A DNA stretch of 28,813 nt from Bacteroidota bacterium (GTDB taxonomy: Bacteria > Bacteroidota > Bacteroidia > Chitinophagales > Chitinophagaceae). The translations under genes were made by a program, and so were the position numbers. Of this stretch, positions 15,653 through 22,859 are shown one piece after another (positions within the stretch are counted from its first letter, which is position 1; each line of letters begins with the position of its first letter). The notes below the pieces were generated by a model, which was given only the letters and a program-made list of their open reading frames with translations, did no database searches and was not told the origin of the DNA. The DNA is taken from positions 1 through 28,813 of the forward strand of contig JAEZLJ010000178.1 of assembly GCA_023415275.1 (NCBI GenBank), given 5' to 3'.

Positions 15653-16222
15653 TTAGCTCATCAAACGGTAGACCTCTGTGACTTTTATCCACTTGTCTTT
15701 GTCCTTCTTAAAAAGAATATAATAGTGTTCTCCGCACCCATTCCCACATGCCATTTTTACTCGCATTATTGCAAACTTTCCACTGTTGTCAAAAACAGGA
15801 TGAGAGAGGAAGTACACTATACCACGTTTGCCTTCAAGCAACTTTACTTTTTTTCTGTAGGCGCTTTTACTCTCGTTATTACGAACGATGATTACCGAGC
15901 CAATCAATGTATCAATTTGAATCTTGTTCACCAGCTGCAAATCATTTAGCAAACTTTCATCCCACAGATTGGAAACCGAATTCTTGGCCATATTTTCTAT
16001 CATCGTTTGTAGAGTGGAATCTGGCAAATGTGATTTTAATTCTTCTTTTAATTTGTCCTTTGTAACAGGAAACGAGATAAAGGGGAGCGGCATTTCTGCC
16101 AATCTGAAGGGCTTTACCTGAACATACAAAGGGGAGGTTTCGTTTATAAACCCCTCATAAGTGGATTGGCCTTGAATAAAAGATGTTATTAATAGCAATA
16201 GGGGTAATAGAGAAAATCGCAT
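15653..16222 (-). CDS. Exported protein, unknown function
   Basis: The 189-residue protein has a signal peptide (MRFSLLPLLLLITSFIQG, cleaved near QSTYEG), so it is probably periplasmic or secreted. The sequence is not recognised. The C-terminal part has CGNGCGEHYYILFKKDKDKW, where two close Cys could form a disulfide. The end, KWIKVTEVYRLM, is strand-like, as in exported proteins with a lipocalin-like or NTF2-like fold, but that is a guess. Single-gene unit in the array. Its upstream boundary has GCCTATAAC (16229-16237). Confidence 0.6.
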   Translation of the reverse strand: MRFSLLPLLLLITSFIQGQSTYEGFINETSPLYVQVKPFRLAEMPLPFISFPVTKDKLKEELKSHLPDSTLQTMIENMAKNSVSNLWDESLLNDLQLVNKIQIDTLIGSVIIVRNNESKSAYRKKVKLLEGKRGIVYFLSHPVFDNSGKFAIMRVKMACGNGCGEHYYILFKKDKDKWIKVTEVYRLMS

Positions 16223-16440
16223 ATGGTTGCCTATAACGTTTTAGGTATTTCTGCCTGTGGCCGCAGTCCTGGTTACCTTTGTTGGGATAAAGGTAGGGCG
16301 TTGAACATTCATTTCATAGGTTGTTACTGGTACTGAGCCGCTATGACAAGTTACACCAATGTTGGCAGCTATAGAGGCTTAGTTTATAGAAAAGATTTGT
16401 TTATGTTCATCCGCCATAGACAAACAAGTTATACGTTGTT
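16223..16440 (-). repeat. attC-like spacer 3
   Basis: On the minus strand it ends CAGAAATACC, then AAAACGTTATAGGC (16229-16242), matching the end of spacer 18454-18538 (CAAAAATACC, then ATACGTTATGCGGC). The left part carries AACAACGTATAACTTG. At 218 bases it is longer than the others, possibly two fused sites. Confidence 0.5.
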
Positions 16441-16872
16441 TTAGAATCTCAGGAATGTGATATAAAATTCATAAACGATAATAGCAGTAATGGCAAGTCC
16501 GAAAGGAATTAGGAAAACCTCCCACGGCCGATAATTTTCAACAACGAAGTCTTGTGGATTGCTGTTAAAATAAATTGAAACTTGTTGTCCGACTTTACAG
16601 CTTCGGCTTAACTCGCTTTCTCCAACAGTATCAGTAACTCTGATCATTTGCCCCAGGTCGTCCGTAAACTCATATGTTGGAAAGTTAAGCGTCAGTCCAT
16701 CTAAGTCCTTTTCTTGAAGTATTTCGACAATTGTGGCTATTGCTCTTCGTCCTGTTTTTCGCAGCTTTCTAAACCTTTCTCTTTTTATGTAATACCTGTA
16801 AAAAAAATGATAAAAAGTGAGTACAAGCATCGTTGTCCAAAATAATAATTTAATTATAAGTGAAGCTTCCAT
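16441..16872 (-). CDS. DUF3592-like membrane protein
   Basis: The 143-residue protein has two membrane helices, about 7-24 and 118-138, flanking a soluble domain. That domain has ATIVEILQE, then YEFTDDLGQMIRV, then CKVGQQVSIYFNSNPQD. This arrangement, with the V-G-x-x-V-x-I-Y-x-x-x-x-P block, fits DUF3592, a common small domain of unknown role. An N-terminal basic stretch (KRERFRKLRKTGRR) follows the first helix. Single-gene unit in the array. The upstream boundary is GCGCACAAC (16891-16899). Confidence 0.7.
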   Translation of the reverse strand: MEASLIIKLLFWTTMLVLTFYHFFYRYYIKRERFRKLRKTGRRAIATIVEILQEKDLDGLTLNFPTYEFTDDLGQMIRVTDTVGESELSRSCKVGQQVSIYFNSNPQDFVVENYRPWEVFLIPFGLAITAIIVYEFYITFLRF

Positions 16873-17045
16873 TTTTCAAAGTTTCAGGTTGCGCACAACC
16901 GTTAATGTATTTGTGAAGAGGTAGCAGTCAGGATTTCTGCTGCTACATTATACCGATACCGTTAATGGGTAATTTAGAGCAGAAAGATAGTACTGGTGCA
17001 GCCATTTTACAAATACAGGTGTTTGGCGAATTAACGGAAGAACTA
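16873..17045 (-). repeat. attC-like spacer 4
   Basis: The ends pair on the minus strand: CCGTTAAT with a nearby TGTATTTGT at the left part, against ACAAATACATTAACGG at the right. The boundary is GCGCACAAC. The inner part (TGTAGCAGCAGAAATCCTG) can form a further short stem. No gene is supported here. Confidence 0.5.
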
Positions 17046-17471
17046 TCACAACTGAATCTCATAAAAAAACATGTGACCGCTGGTTGTGTCCTCATAATAC
17101 TTAGAACCTTGACTAAAGTCTGATGGCACCCAGACTTTATATCCTTTACTGGGTTGAAACCATGATGGTGCTTCACCTGGCAGCTGCACAGGTATAGTAT
17201 TTGGGATCAGGTTATTCCGCCGTATGAACTCTTTTCTCCAATAAGTTGGAGCATTTAGTTCCAAATACACTATGTATTCCTTTGTAAATTGGGATGATTG
17301 CCAGTATTTGCCACGGATTACATTTATACCTTTTGGCGGCTTTTCATATGACCAGAGTCGGTAAGCCTCCTGAGGGTCTTCAGAGTTCTTTTCCATGCAC
17401 CCTATTAATAGGATAACTGACAGGAGAAATGTGTAAGTTAGATGCGATCCTGGCATTCTTTGGCTTACCAT
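17046..17471 (-). CDS. Small lipoprotein, unknown function
   Basis: This frame has 141 residues. Met6 (MPGSHLTYTF, base 17456) is the more likely start, because it gives a normal signal length before the lipobox LIGC. The mature part is rich in aromatic residues (YRLWSYEKPP, PSWFQPSKGYKVWVP) and not recognised. The first codons overlap the end of the WG-repeat gene by 7 bases if the earliest Met is used. It is the last of three tightly packed genes (18453 to 17046), the only multi-gene unit in the array. Confidence 0.65.
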   Translation of the reverse strand: MVSQRMPGSHLTYTFLLSVILLIGCMEKNSEDPQEAYRLWSYEKPPKGINVIRGKYWQSSQFTKEYIVYLELNAPTYWRKEFIRRNNLIPNTIPVQLPGEAPSWFQPSKGYKVWVPSDFSQGSKYYEDTTSGHMFFYEIQL

Positions 17472-18148
17472 CCTGAACTGTATTGATGTATTGGTTGTTC
17501 AATTATTTTGCCTGTCTTGTCAATCGCTCCCCAGAGGCTATCACTCTTGAACTTTGCTCTTCCATTTTGAAAAGGTTCAGCATATTCAAATTTGAAATCG
17601 ACAACCAGTTTTCCAGTTGTGTCAGTGTAACCATATTTTCCACTTCCAATTTTCCCATTATCATTTCGAACCACGCAAAGTCCTTCTGAAAAATCTCCAG
17701 CCCAATCGAATGCAGGTTTTATTTTTACTTCTCCCTTGCTGTCCATAAAGCCATATTTATCATTTCCCCTAAAACTTGCAAGTCCATTATGAACACTCCC
17801 TAAATATTCCATATCTCGCAATTGCAACACGTACCTGCCTGTTTCGTCAATCAGTCCATATTTGTTGCCGATTTGAACTGTTGCAAATCCTTCGGAAAAC
17901 ATTTCAGCGTTATCGTAGATTGGCTCGATTACAATATTGCCGTCAAGGTCACGAAAACCTGTTTTGCCGTTCTTCATAACCTGAAAATACTTTATGCCTT
18001 CGCGTTGGCCAACGTCTTTTGAATTTACTCGTGGATCGTTGAGAACTTCTTCAAATATTTCTTTGTCAGTTTCTTCCTTTGATTTCGTTTTGCAACAAAC
18101 AATTCCAACAATAATTGTAATTAGTCCGATTATAATAACAACTTTCAT
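17465..18148 (-). CDS. WG-repeat lipoprotein
   Basis: The 227-residue protein starts with a hydrophobic segment ending in GIVCC, a lipobox-like signal. From about residue 50 it has four to five WG-type repeats: GKTGFRDLDGNIVIEPIYD, KYGLIDETGRYVLQ, KYGFMDSKGEVKIKPAFDWA, KYGYTDTTGKLVVDFKFEYA and LWGAIDKTGKIIEQP. Each has the aromatic-Gly start, a D-x-x-G-x turn and a following strand. Such proteins form beta-propeller-like folds, and many are extracellular or membrane-attached with unknown partners. It lies 2 bases from the upstream lipoprotein and overlaps the downstream one, so the three form an operon. Confidence 0.85.
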   Translation of the reverse strand: MKVVIIIGLITIIVGIVCCKTKSKEETDKEIFEEVLNDPRVNSKDVGQREGIKYFQVMKNGKTGFRDLDGNIVIEPIYDNAEMFSEGFATVQIGNKYGLIDETGRYVLQLRDMEYLGSVHNGLASFRGNDKYGFMDSKGEVKIKPAFDWAGDFSEGLCVVRNDNGKIGSGKYGYTDTTGKLVVDFKFEYAEPFQNGRAKFKSDSLWGAIDKTGKIIEQPIHQYSSGW

Positions 18149-18150
18149 AA

Positions 18151-18453
18151 TTATGGTGATTTCTTTACGCTTGCATGCAACTCCCAGGTTTCTGTTTTAG
18201 GGTCAAAAATTACAGATTCGCCCAAAACACCGCCGTAGTAGATAATGAAAGTTGAATCAGTCTGCTTATTGTAATATATGGGTCCTTCCATTTTTTCTTC
18301 TATACCGATTTCAGAGAGGTTGTTTGGCAAGCGTCTATGCAGTCTCTGAAAATTGAGGACCTTATGGTAAAGGGTTTTGCCTAAAGCCTTCCTTTTGTCT
18401 GTGCAGGAGGTAAGCAAAACCGTAATAAAAATAATAATTAAAATGTTTTTCAT
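18151..18453 (-). CDS. Small lipoprotein, unknown function
   Basis: The 100-residue protein starts MKNILIIIFITVLLTSCTDK, a textbook lipoprotein signal with lipobox LTSC. The mature part has RLPNNLSEIGIEEKMEGPIYY and later IIYYGGVLGESVIFDP. This resembles the pilin-like or secretion-associated pattern of small Bacteroidota lipoproteins with an L-P-x-x-L-x-x-I-G element, but no family is certain. First gene of the three-gene unit, 2 bases before the WG-repeat gene. Confidence 0.65.
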   Translation of the reverse strand: MKNILIIIFITVLLTSCTDKRKALGKTLYHKVLNFQRLHRRLPNNLSEIGIEEKMEGPIYYNKQTDSTFIIYYGGVLGESVIFDPKTETWELHASVKKSP

Positions 18454-18538
18454 TAAAAGTCCGTTTCTGCTATGAATGCCGCATAACGTATCGGGTATTT
18501 TTGCAGTGGTGGAATTTCCTGTTCCGTCAGCATAAAGT
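18454..18538 (-). repeat. attC-like spacer 5 (short)
   Basis: On the minus strand: GGAACAGGAAATTCC (inverted repeat), CACTGCAAAAATACCCGATA, then CGTTATGCGGC. The boundary GCCGCATAAC is at 18478-18487. Only the right half of a site seems present. The partner expected near the Imm27-like stop codon was not found. Confidence 0.5.
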
Positions 18539-18748
18539 TTACTCCCAAGGAAACTTTTCTATTAGTTTTAGAATTGGCGAACCTCCACCATGCAACTCCG
18601 AAAAAGGATATTGCTTGACCCATTTTTCATTAGTCAAAGTGTCTACGTAGAATACTTCCCAATTGGTTGAGTCCACTTTTACTTGTTTTAAGCTTTCTAT
18701 TTTGTTATCAAGCAAGGCACCTGATAAAACCATCTGTATATTCTCCAT
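18539..18748 (-). CDS. Imm27-like immunity protein
   Basis: The frame opens with GTG at 18781 (80 residues), but those codons overlap the cassette boundary motif, so ATG at 18748 (69 residues) is preferred. The end reads NWEVFYVDTLTNEKW, then QYPFSELHGGGSPILKLI. The Trp-E, D-x-x-x-x-x-x-W and Y-P-x-S-E-x-H-G-G-G-x-P pattern matches the Imm27 family of immunity proteins against polymorphic toxins. No toxin is adjacent, so it would act as an orphan immunity gene, a common cassette cargo. The N-terminal part is shorter than I expect for the family and may be trimmed. Confidence 0.75.
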   Translation of the reverse strand: MENIQMVLSGALLDNKIESLKQVKVDSTNWEVFYVDTLTNEKWVKQYPFSELHGGGSPILKLIEKFPWE

Positions 18749-19150
18749 GATTTTAAACGATTGACCATGCAAATGCCCCACAACGGATTAAATGCTTGCC
18801 ACTGCACAGGACATCCGTGTTCCTGACCCATAGCCCTTATTGAGATCTAAGGTAGCGTTCCTGTTGCTGGATTGCAAGAGAAAGCCTGAATGTTCGCAAA
18901 GCATACAGCGCCACTTCCTTTTCTTTACAAATGCATGCAGCGACCCTAAGGCCGACTGCTTATAGGATGCTGAGACAAAGGTAGTAAGATCATAAATTAA
19001 GTAACAGCTGAGAGAGAAAGTAATCAAACGGGAAACGGATTAATGGTATTATCAGCTGTATGGAATACTACTGTGCAGCAACGAAAGCCAGCAACAAGAG
19101 AATATTTGGAAAACCCTTGAAAGTCAACGTAACTTTATGAGAACAACCAG
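18749..19150. other. Non-coding stretch between cassette-like genes
   Basis: Of these 402 bases, 18749-18781 holds the boundary motif of the Imm27-like unit (GTTGTGGGGC on the minus strand). The remainder has no clear attC blocks except at the far end, where the match GTTAGCGGTG lies just inside the next gene. A 79-codon minus-strand frame (18788-19027) looks unlike a protein. Confidence 0.45.
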
Positions 19151-19591
19151 CTATCTCTTTACATAGGAACTAATGTTAGCGGTGGTTTGAGGTATCAACT
19201 TATATAATTTATTGGAAAGGATAATTTCCATCACCTTTACCAATCGCTTGCAACTTTCGTCCAGTTGGTCAGGTGTTGTAATTGGGAACACAGAGTTTGT
19301 CACTTTTGAGCCATCTTTCCATAGCTTCAGAAGTTCTTCTAAGCTTGCATATTTCCAGTTGCCTGGCTCTTTTTCTATGTACCGTACCAAAAGCTCGTTA
19401 GGATAATCGTGGGGATGCATACAGGCGGTAATTTGAATTTCGTATCTGCCTTTCTCATAACCCATAACTTCCGTGTAAACCTGAGCGTCTGAACTTCGTA
19501 GTTTAACGTCAAAGCCATAGTTCTTAACCAGAGGGTCTAACTCTTTTGAGACAGCTTCTAAAGCTTTAATTGCTAAATCTTGAAGACTCAT
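19151..19591 (-). CDS. Hypothetical cytoplasmic protein (cassette-type)
   Basis: The first Met is at 19612, but its codons spell the boundary sequence ATGAACGTTAGCGGTG. The second Met (19591, MSLQDLAIKALEAVSKE) gives 146 residues and is preferred. It is not recognised. It has a helical start, a central YEKGRYEIQITACMHPHDYP and no signal peptide. The last codons run through the GTTAGCGGTG match of the spacer, so the reading frame enters the attC-like site before stopping. GTTAGCGGTG (19175-19184) and its exact complement CACCGCTAAC (19597-19606) flank the gene, as in an integron cassette. Confidence 0.65.
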   Translation of the reverse strand: MSLQDLAIKALEAVSKELDPLVKNYGFDVKLRSSDAQVYTEVMGYEKGRYEIQITACMHPHDYPNELLVRYIEKEPGNWKYASLEELLKLWKDGSKVTNSVFPITTPDQLDESCKRLVKVMEIILSNKLYKLIPQTTANISSYVKR

Positions 19592-19711
19592 AAAATCACC
19601 GCTAACGTTCAAAGGCTTACTGAAGGTTGGGCATTCCTTTTTCTTCAGCTTAACCTTTGTACAGGTGTAAAATAAATATTTGTTATTGGATTTAGCACTT
19701 CAGCCCAACTT
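19592..19711 (-). repeat. attC-like spacer 6
   Basis: On the minus strand, GTTGGGCTGAAG near the left and GGAATGCCCAACCTTCAG near the right can pair (GTTGGGC/GCCCAAC). CAAAGGTTAAGCTGAAG matches the 15499 spacer. The end is GAACGTTAGCGGTG, with the expected crossover at G-TTAG. It separates the genes at 19151 and 19712. Confidence 0.55.
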
Positions 19712-20224
19712 TTAGAAAGCCTCTGTTGTGCGTTCGTGCTGCGACAAAGGATTTCTCCTTACTAAATTTATAATCCACAGCATGTATGTCCAAGTCACAA
19801 GAATTGCAACAATTGTGAACCACAACAGACTTCCGAAGAACTTCACTTGTGTAGTTTCAACAAAGTTCCATAACCAATAGGCAGTCAGCAGATAAGTGAG
19901 CAGTTGTAAAATGGTGTTTACAAATCTCACTTTCTTAAAATTTAAGAACAAGTCAGTCTTGTTAATAGTGATTTCTTTTCCCTTCAGAAAGGCTATAATT
20001 ATAAAGGTTACAAGGAGAAGCAAATGCCCAACTGTCGCTGCAAAAGTTAATATCAACGTTCCTGCAATAGCAAGTGAGGGTGTATCTGCGTCGGGTGAAA
20101 GCTGCAATGACCGTATGTAGTCTCCGTCGCTATAAAGTTGAATAGAAGACTTATGGAACAAATAACAACTCAATAATGAAATAGCAAGGCTAAATGTCCA
20201 AAAAAATGCTTTGTTTACTCTCAT
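19712..20224 (-). CDS. Multi-pass membrane protein, unknown function
   Basis: The 170-residue protein has four predicted membrane helices, near residues 8-24, 52-84, 107-127 and 133-155. The first may double as a signal. A short basic loop (FLKGKEITINKTD) lies between helices 2 and 3. The end is polar (RRNPLSQHERTTEAF). It is not recognised. Single-gene unit of the array. Confidence 0.6.
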   Translation of the reverse strand: MRVNKAFFWTFSLAISLLSCYLFHKSSIQLYSDGDYIRSLQLSPDADTPSLAIAGTLILTFAATVGHLLLLVTFIIIAFLKGKEITINKTDLFLNFKKVRFVNTILQLLTYLLTAYWLWNFVETTQVKFFGSLLWFTIVAILVTWTYMLWIINLVRRNPLSQHERTTEAF

Positions 20225-20395
20225 AAGGTTAGCTCATTTGCATGACGCACAACGCAGAAGGGCTTTAAGCAGCATGGATATTTGAAAAACCTCTGCTTGG
20301 CCTATGTTCTGTTTATGATTAAAGATAATGGGTTGAAAACATTTTCAAATGCCCATATTGCTTAAAACACATGTTATCGGCTGGCAATTTTATTT
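20225..20395 (-). repeat. attC-like spacer 7 (best formed)
   Basis: Two 21-base arms, 20264-20284 and 20346-20366, are inverted copies with 17 of 21 positions matching, around a 61-base middle. Outside them lie GCCGATAAC (minus strand, 20373-20381) and GTTGTGC (20247-20253). The layout of outer pair, inner pair, large loop and unequal outer spacing is that of attC. The outer GCCGATAAC is complementary to the sequence at the other end of the gene upstream (20809-20817). Confidence 0.6.
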
Positions 20396-20770
20396 TTAGT
20401 AAGTATCACTGGTTATTTTAATACTGTCTGCAAAGACTGTCTCAACCGTTCTATAGCCAGCTTCAACATACTCTCCATTTGAATATATTCTTGAATTATC
20501 ATCTAATATTGCCATAACACGATAGGAATTTTCTCCGCCATTTTTAAAAATCAGATTTACCGCTTCCTTTTTTGCCAAGCCTTCCATTTCTATGCTTCCG
20601 CTCCGATGTTTAAGGGTTAGTAATTTGATATTTCGTCCTGATTCATTCTTTACTGTCACACGCACATAACCTTTTGGAATAGGTTCGGAAAGAAATTTAG
20701 TGGTAATAAAGTGTCCTGCAATTAGCCCAATGATAATTCCAGAAAGTACTCCTAAAAGAATTTTGCTCAT
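20396..20770 (-). CDS. Small membrane-anchored or exported protein, unknown function
   Basis: The 124-residue protein starts MSKILLGVLSGIIIGLIAGH, a hydrophobic helix with several Gly that may be a signal anchor. The rest is strand-rich (GYVRVTVKNESGRNIKLL, SYRVMAILDDNSRIYS, GYRTVETVF), like a small Ig-like or beta-sandwich domain. It is not recognised. GTTATCGGC (20373-20381) and GCCGATAAC (20809-20817) flank it, making it the clearest single cassette in the window. Confidence 0.6.
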   Translation of the reverse strand: MSKILLGVLSGIIIGLIAGHFITTKFLSEPIPKGYVRVTVKNESGRNIKLLTLKHRSGSIEMEGLAKKEAVNLIFKNGGENSYRVMAILDDNSRIYSNGEYVEAGYRTVETVFADSIKITSDTY

Positions 20771-20895
20771 AATTCAACAATCTATCAAGTTTGGGTCTTT
20801 ATCTGCTTGCCGATAACACGCTAATTTACGCTACTGACATCACAAATGCAACCAGGTTTAAAAACGATCTTGCAACAACAGTATCAATGACATGC

Positions 20896-20969
20896 GATTG
20901 CGTTTTTATGTTTTCAGAATAACATAAGCTCATCTGTAGTGCGAATCCAAAAATATCCAAAACGCAATC
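20896..20969. repeat. Inverted repeat with 11-bp perfect arms
   Basis: GATTGCGTTTT (20896-20906) and AAAACGCAATC (20959-20969) are perfect complements across 52 bases. The similarity extends outward with gaps (TGACATGC against CTCACATCA). It lies just beyond the last cassette boundary and could be a diverged recombination site or a transposon relic. Confidence 0.45.
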
Positions 20970-21067
20970 CTCACATCACAGGTTTAAAGAAAATAAACCA
21001 GCGGGCATCCTCAAATTTCTGCATGGAAATTCCAAGGCATATTGGTTATAATGGCTGGTAAAATAAA

Positions 21068-21098
21068 GCTGCTCCCAAAAAGGACGCAGCACTTTTTT
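21068..21098 (+). terminator. Rho-independent terminator-like hairpin
   Basis: GCTGC-TCC, loop CAAAAA, GGA-C-GCAGC with one bulge, followed by AC and six T. It points along the plus strand, although no plus-strand gene lies upstream. It may shield the cassette region from transcription in that direction or be left from a lost gene. Confidence 0.5.
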
Positions 21099-21140
21099 GG
21101 TTAGTTGTTTTTATTTTGTTTGGCTTCCTGGGCTCGTTGC

Positions 21141-21338
21141 TTACGAGTTCTTGCAGTTGCGTAGGATCTCCACAATGGAGTGGCGGGTTAGCTGGGTTGC
21201 GTTATGCAAGTTGGTAACAATGTTTGGTAGAACTTCAACCTTCTGGTTAATTATTCCGTATTCCGTTTCGGTTTCACCAACGACGTTTATACCCCCTGGT
21301 AATACTGAGATTAGCTTTCTCGTATACCAGATGCCATT
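21141..21338 (-). pseudogene. Fragment of a type III restriction endonuclease (Res) gene
   Basis: A 64-residue open stretch between two stops reads GETETEYGIINQKVEVLPNI, then LHNATQLTRHSIVEILRNC. In type III Res subunits the block P-x-x-x-x-x-L-x-x-x-T-x-L-T-R-x-S-I-x-x-I-L lies between the helicase and nuclease regions, and this matches it well. Neither helicase nor nuclease motifs are nearby and no Mod gene is present, so it is a remnant. The identification rests on memory of the family. Confidence 0.55.
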
Positions 21339-21366
21339 TTAGAAAAACCTGATGTTGAGTTCCCTA

Positions 21367-21804
21367 TTATTTCCACTCATGTGATTCCCGCAAAGAAAAG
21401 ATTAGCCTGTAGACGCGTTTCAACTTTTCAGGGCCACTTGGGCCATAGTCTTCGATGGTTTTGCTTCGGCCATCTTTCAGTTTGACCGTTATAGTATAGG
21501 TAGATTGGTCCGTCCAAGGAGTTGTATAATTATCCTTTAAATTGAAAAATTGGGCTCTGTCCAGGAGCATCTTTAAGCTATCCAGTTGTGCCTTCTTAAT
21601 GATGGTTTTAAATTGCCCATGTTGCTTGTTGAAAATTTTGGCATCATAGCTTGCAGTTCCATCAGCTGTAATTGTCATTGCAAAGATGGGGCATTCACCA
21701 AAGCAGCCATCCGCCTGAAACTCCATCTGCGAGATATCCTGTTTTATAGACTGGCAACTTGATAGTATCACACAAATTGTAAGCAAGTAGAGTACGTACT
21801 TCAT
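21367..21804 (-). CDS. DUF6438-like lipoprotein
   Basis: The frame opens at 21852, but Met at 21804 (MKYVLYLLTICVILSSCQS) gives a proper lipoprotein signal with lipobox LSSC and 145 residues. The mature part has DGCFGECPIFAMTITADGTASY, then KKAQLDSLKMLLDRAQFFNL and a Tyr-rich DNYTTPWTDQSTYTI. The C-F-G-x-C-P-x-x-x-x-x-x-x-x-x-G block is the signature of DUF6438. The role is unknown. It lies outside the attC-like array but has the same orientation. Confidence 0.75.
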   Translation of the reverse strand: MKYVLYLLTICVILSSCQSIKQDISQMEFQADGCFGECPIFAMTITADGTASYDAKIFNKQHGQFKTIIKKAQLDSLKMLLDRAQFFNLKDNYTTPWTDQSTYTITVKLKDGRSKTIEDYGPSGPEKLKRVYRLIFSLRESHEWK

Positions 21805-21928
21805 TTGTTTATGAGATGCAGAACCGTAGGAATTCCATATAAGGCAGGACAAAACCCAGGAGATTTTATACTTGAGGGGTGTGTGCTTGTTTGGAACTGT
21901 TGGATTCAGGGGATAATTTCATAATTAC

Positions 21929-22405
21929 ATGAGATTGATACTATTCCCAAACATTTATTATGAGGTTCTCCTGGAAACCAGTGAAGGAACGACCACCAGT
22001 GAATTTTTCACGCTATGTAATATTCTTGAGAGCAGGGAACTGGCATTGAACCGATTTCTCGAACTAACCCTTTCGGATGAAATCAGAGCTGAGGAGATAT
22101 TTGTAACAGTTTATTGCAGGCACTTACAAACAGGCCGACGCATTGAGCTGGTGAATACTGTTTCTCATCCTGGTGAAACCCTGGATGAATTAGCTAAAGA
22201 AGTACACTGGTTTCAGCAGGAAAACCTGGCTGTTAATCTGGCTGTGTATGATCTCTTAAAGCCTTCAATCATTAAAATTGTGTTTCCTCAACACAGGTAT
22301 TCTGAGTTACGGAAAAGTTCAGATGTAGCATTACTCTTGGCAAGCCAGTACTGGATTTTTCTGGGTCGAAAGAAAGAGGTGCTCAGGTATGGTAATGTAT
22401 TTTGA
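21929..22405 (+). CDS. Hypothetical protein
   Basis: This 158-residue protein is not recognised. It starts MRLILFPNIYYEVLLE and looks like a mixed alpha/beta cytoplasmic protein without a signal peptide. It is the first plus-strand gene after the array, divergent from the DUF6438-like gene with about 125 bases between starts. It precedes the ArsR-like gene by about 155 bases and could share its transcription, though no coupling is visible. Confidence 0.55.
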   Translation: MRLILFPNIYYEVLLETSEGTTTSEFFTLCNILESRELALNRFLELTLSDEIRAEEIFVTVYCRHLQTGRRIELVNTVSHPGETLDELAKEVHWFQQENLAVNLAVYDLLKPSIIKIVFPQHRYSELRKSSDVALLLASQYWIFLGRKKEVLRYGNVF

Positions 22406-22535
22406 TTGAATGAGCGAACCATTTGCCGAGATGCAAATTGGATGAAAGAAATAGTTCATGCTTAAAGAATGATATTCTTGGTAAAAAAACAGGAAGGCTT
22501 CAAAGAAAATAAACGTGCTACCATTGATTTATTTT

Positions 22536-22559
22536 ATATTTTCCAAATATGGAAAATAT
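22536..22559. promoter_or_regulatory. Perfect inverted repeat, candidate ArsR operator
   Basis: ATATTTTCCA and TGGAAAATAT, 10-bp perfect arms with a 4-base centre, end two bases before the ATG at 22562. Its place directly before an ArsR-like gene suggests autoregulation. It also argues that the longer reading frame from 22469 is not the translated one. Confidence 0.6.
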
Positions 22560-22561
22560 TT

Positions 22562-22855
22562 ATGGGTATGTCAAGTACAGAAATATCAAAGGAAATGGTA
22601 GCGATCCAGATCGCCAAGGCTTTGTCAAACCCAACCCGTTTACAGATCCTACTTTATTTACATCAGAATAAATGCGCCATGGTCTCCTCATTTACGCGAA
22701 TGCTGAAAATTCCAGCGTCTGATGCCTCCAAAAGTCTTAAGATATTGCGGGCGTGTGGATTGGTACAGAGGGAAAAATTTGGTAAAAGAATGGTACATAC
22801 TCTCAACCAGGACCTTTGGAAAGTAGTTCAGGATTTAATAACGGTATCATCATAA
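22562..22855 (+). CDS. ArsR-family winged-helix regulator
   Basis: ATG at 22562 (or 22568) gives about 97 residues, the usual ArsR size. The fold reads IAKALSNPTRLQILLYLHQN, then a recognition region IPASDASKSLKILRACGLVQREKFG and the wing KRMVHTLN. No metal-binding Cys-x-Cys box is seen, although a single Cys lies in NKCAMV. So the effector may not be a metal. The exported-protein gene starts 4 bases after its stop, which indicates an operon. A perfect palindrome overlaps its upstream edge. Confidence 0.8.
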   Translation: MGMSSTEISKEMVAIQIAKALSNPTRLQILLYLHQNKCAMVSSFTRMLKIPASDASKSLKILRACGLVQREKFGKRMVHTLNQDLWKVVQDLITVSS

Positions 22856-22859
22856 CCAT

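Larger units (their letters stand above)
20771..21140. other. Non-coding stretch at the end of the cassette-like array
   Basis: This contains the cassette boundary GCCGATAAC (20809-20817), the long inverted repeat at 20896-20969 and the terminator at 21068-21098. No gene is seen. Confidence 0.5.

Noticed and set aside
18788..19027. 79-codon minus-strand frame
   Set aside because: No start context, no family likeness, and it lies in a cassette spacer region.
21097..21342. 81-codon plus-strand frame
   Set aside because: The opposite strand encodes a recognisable type III Res fragment.
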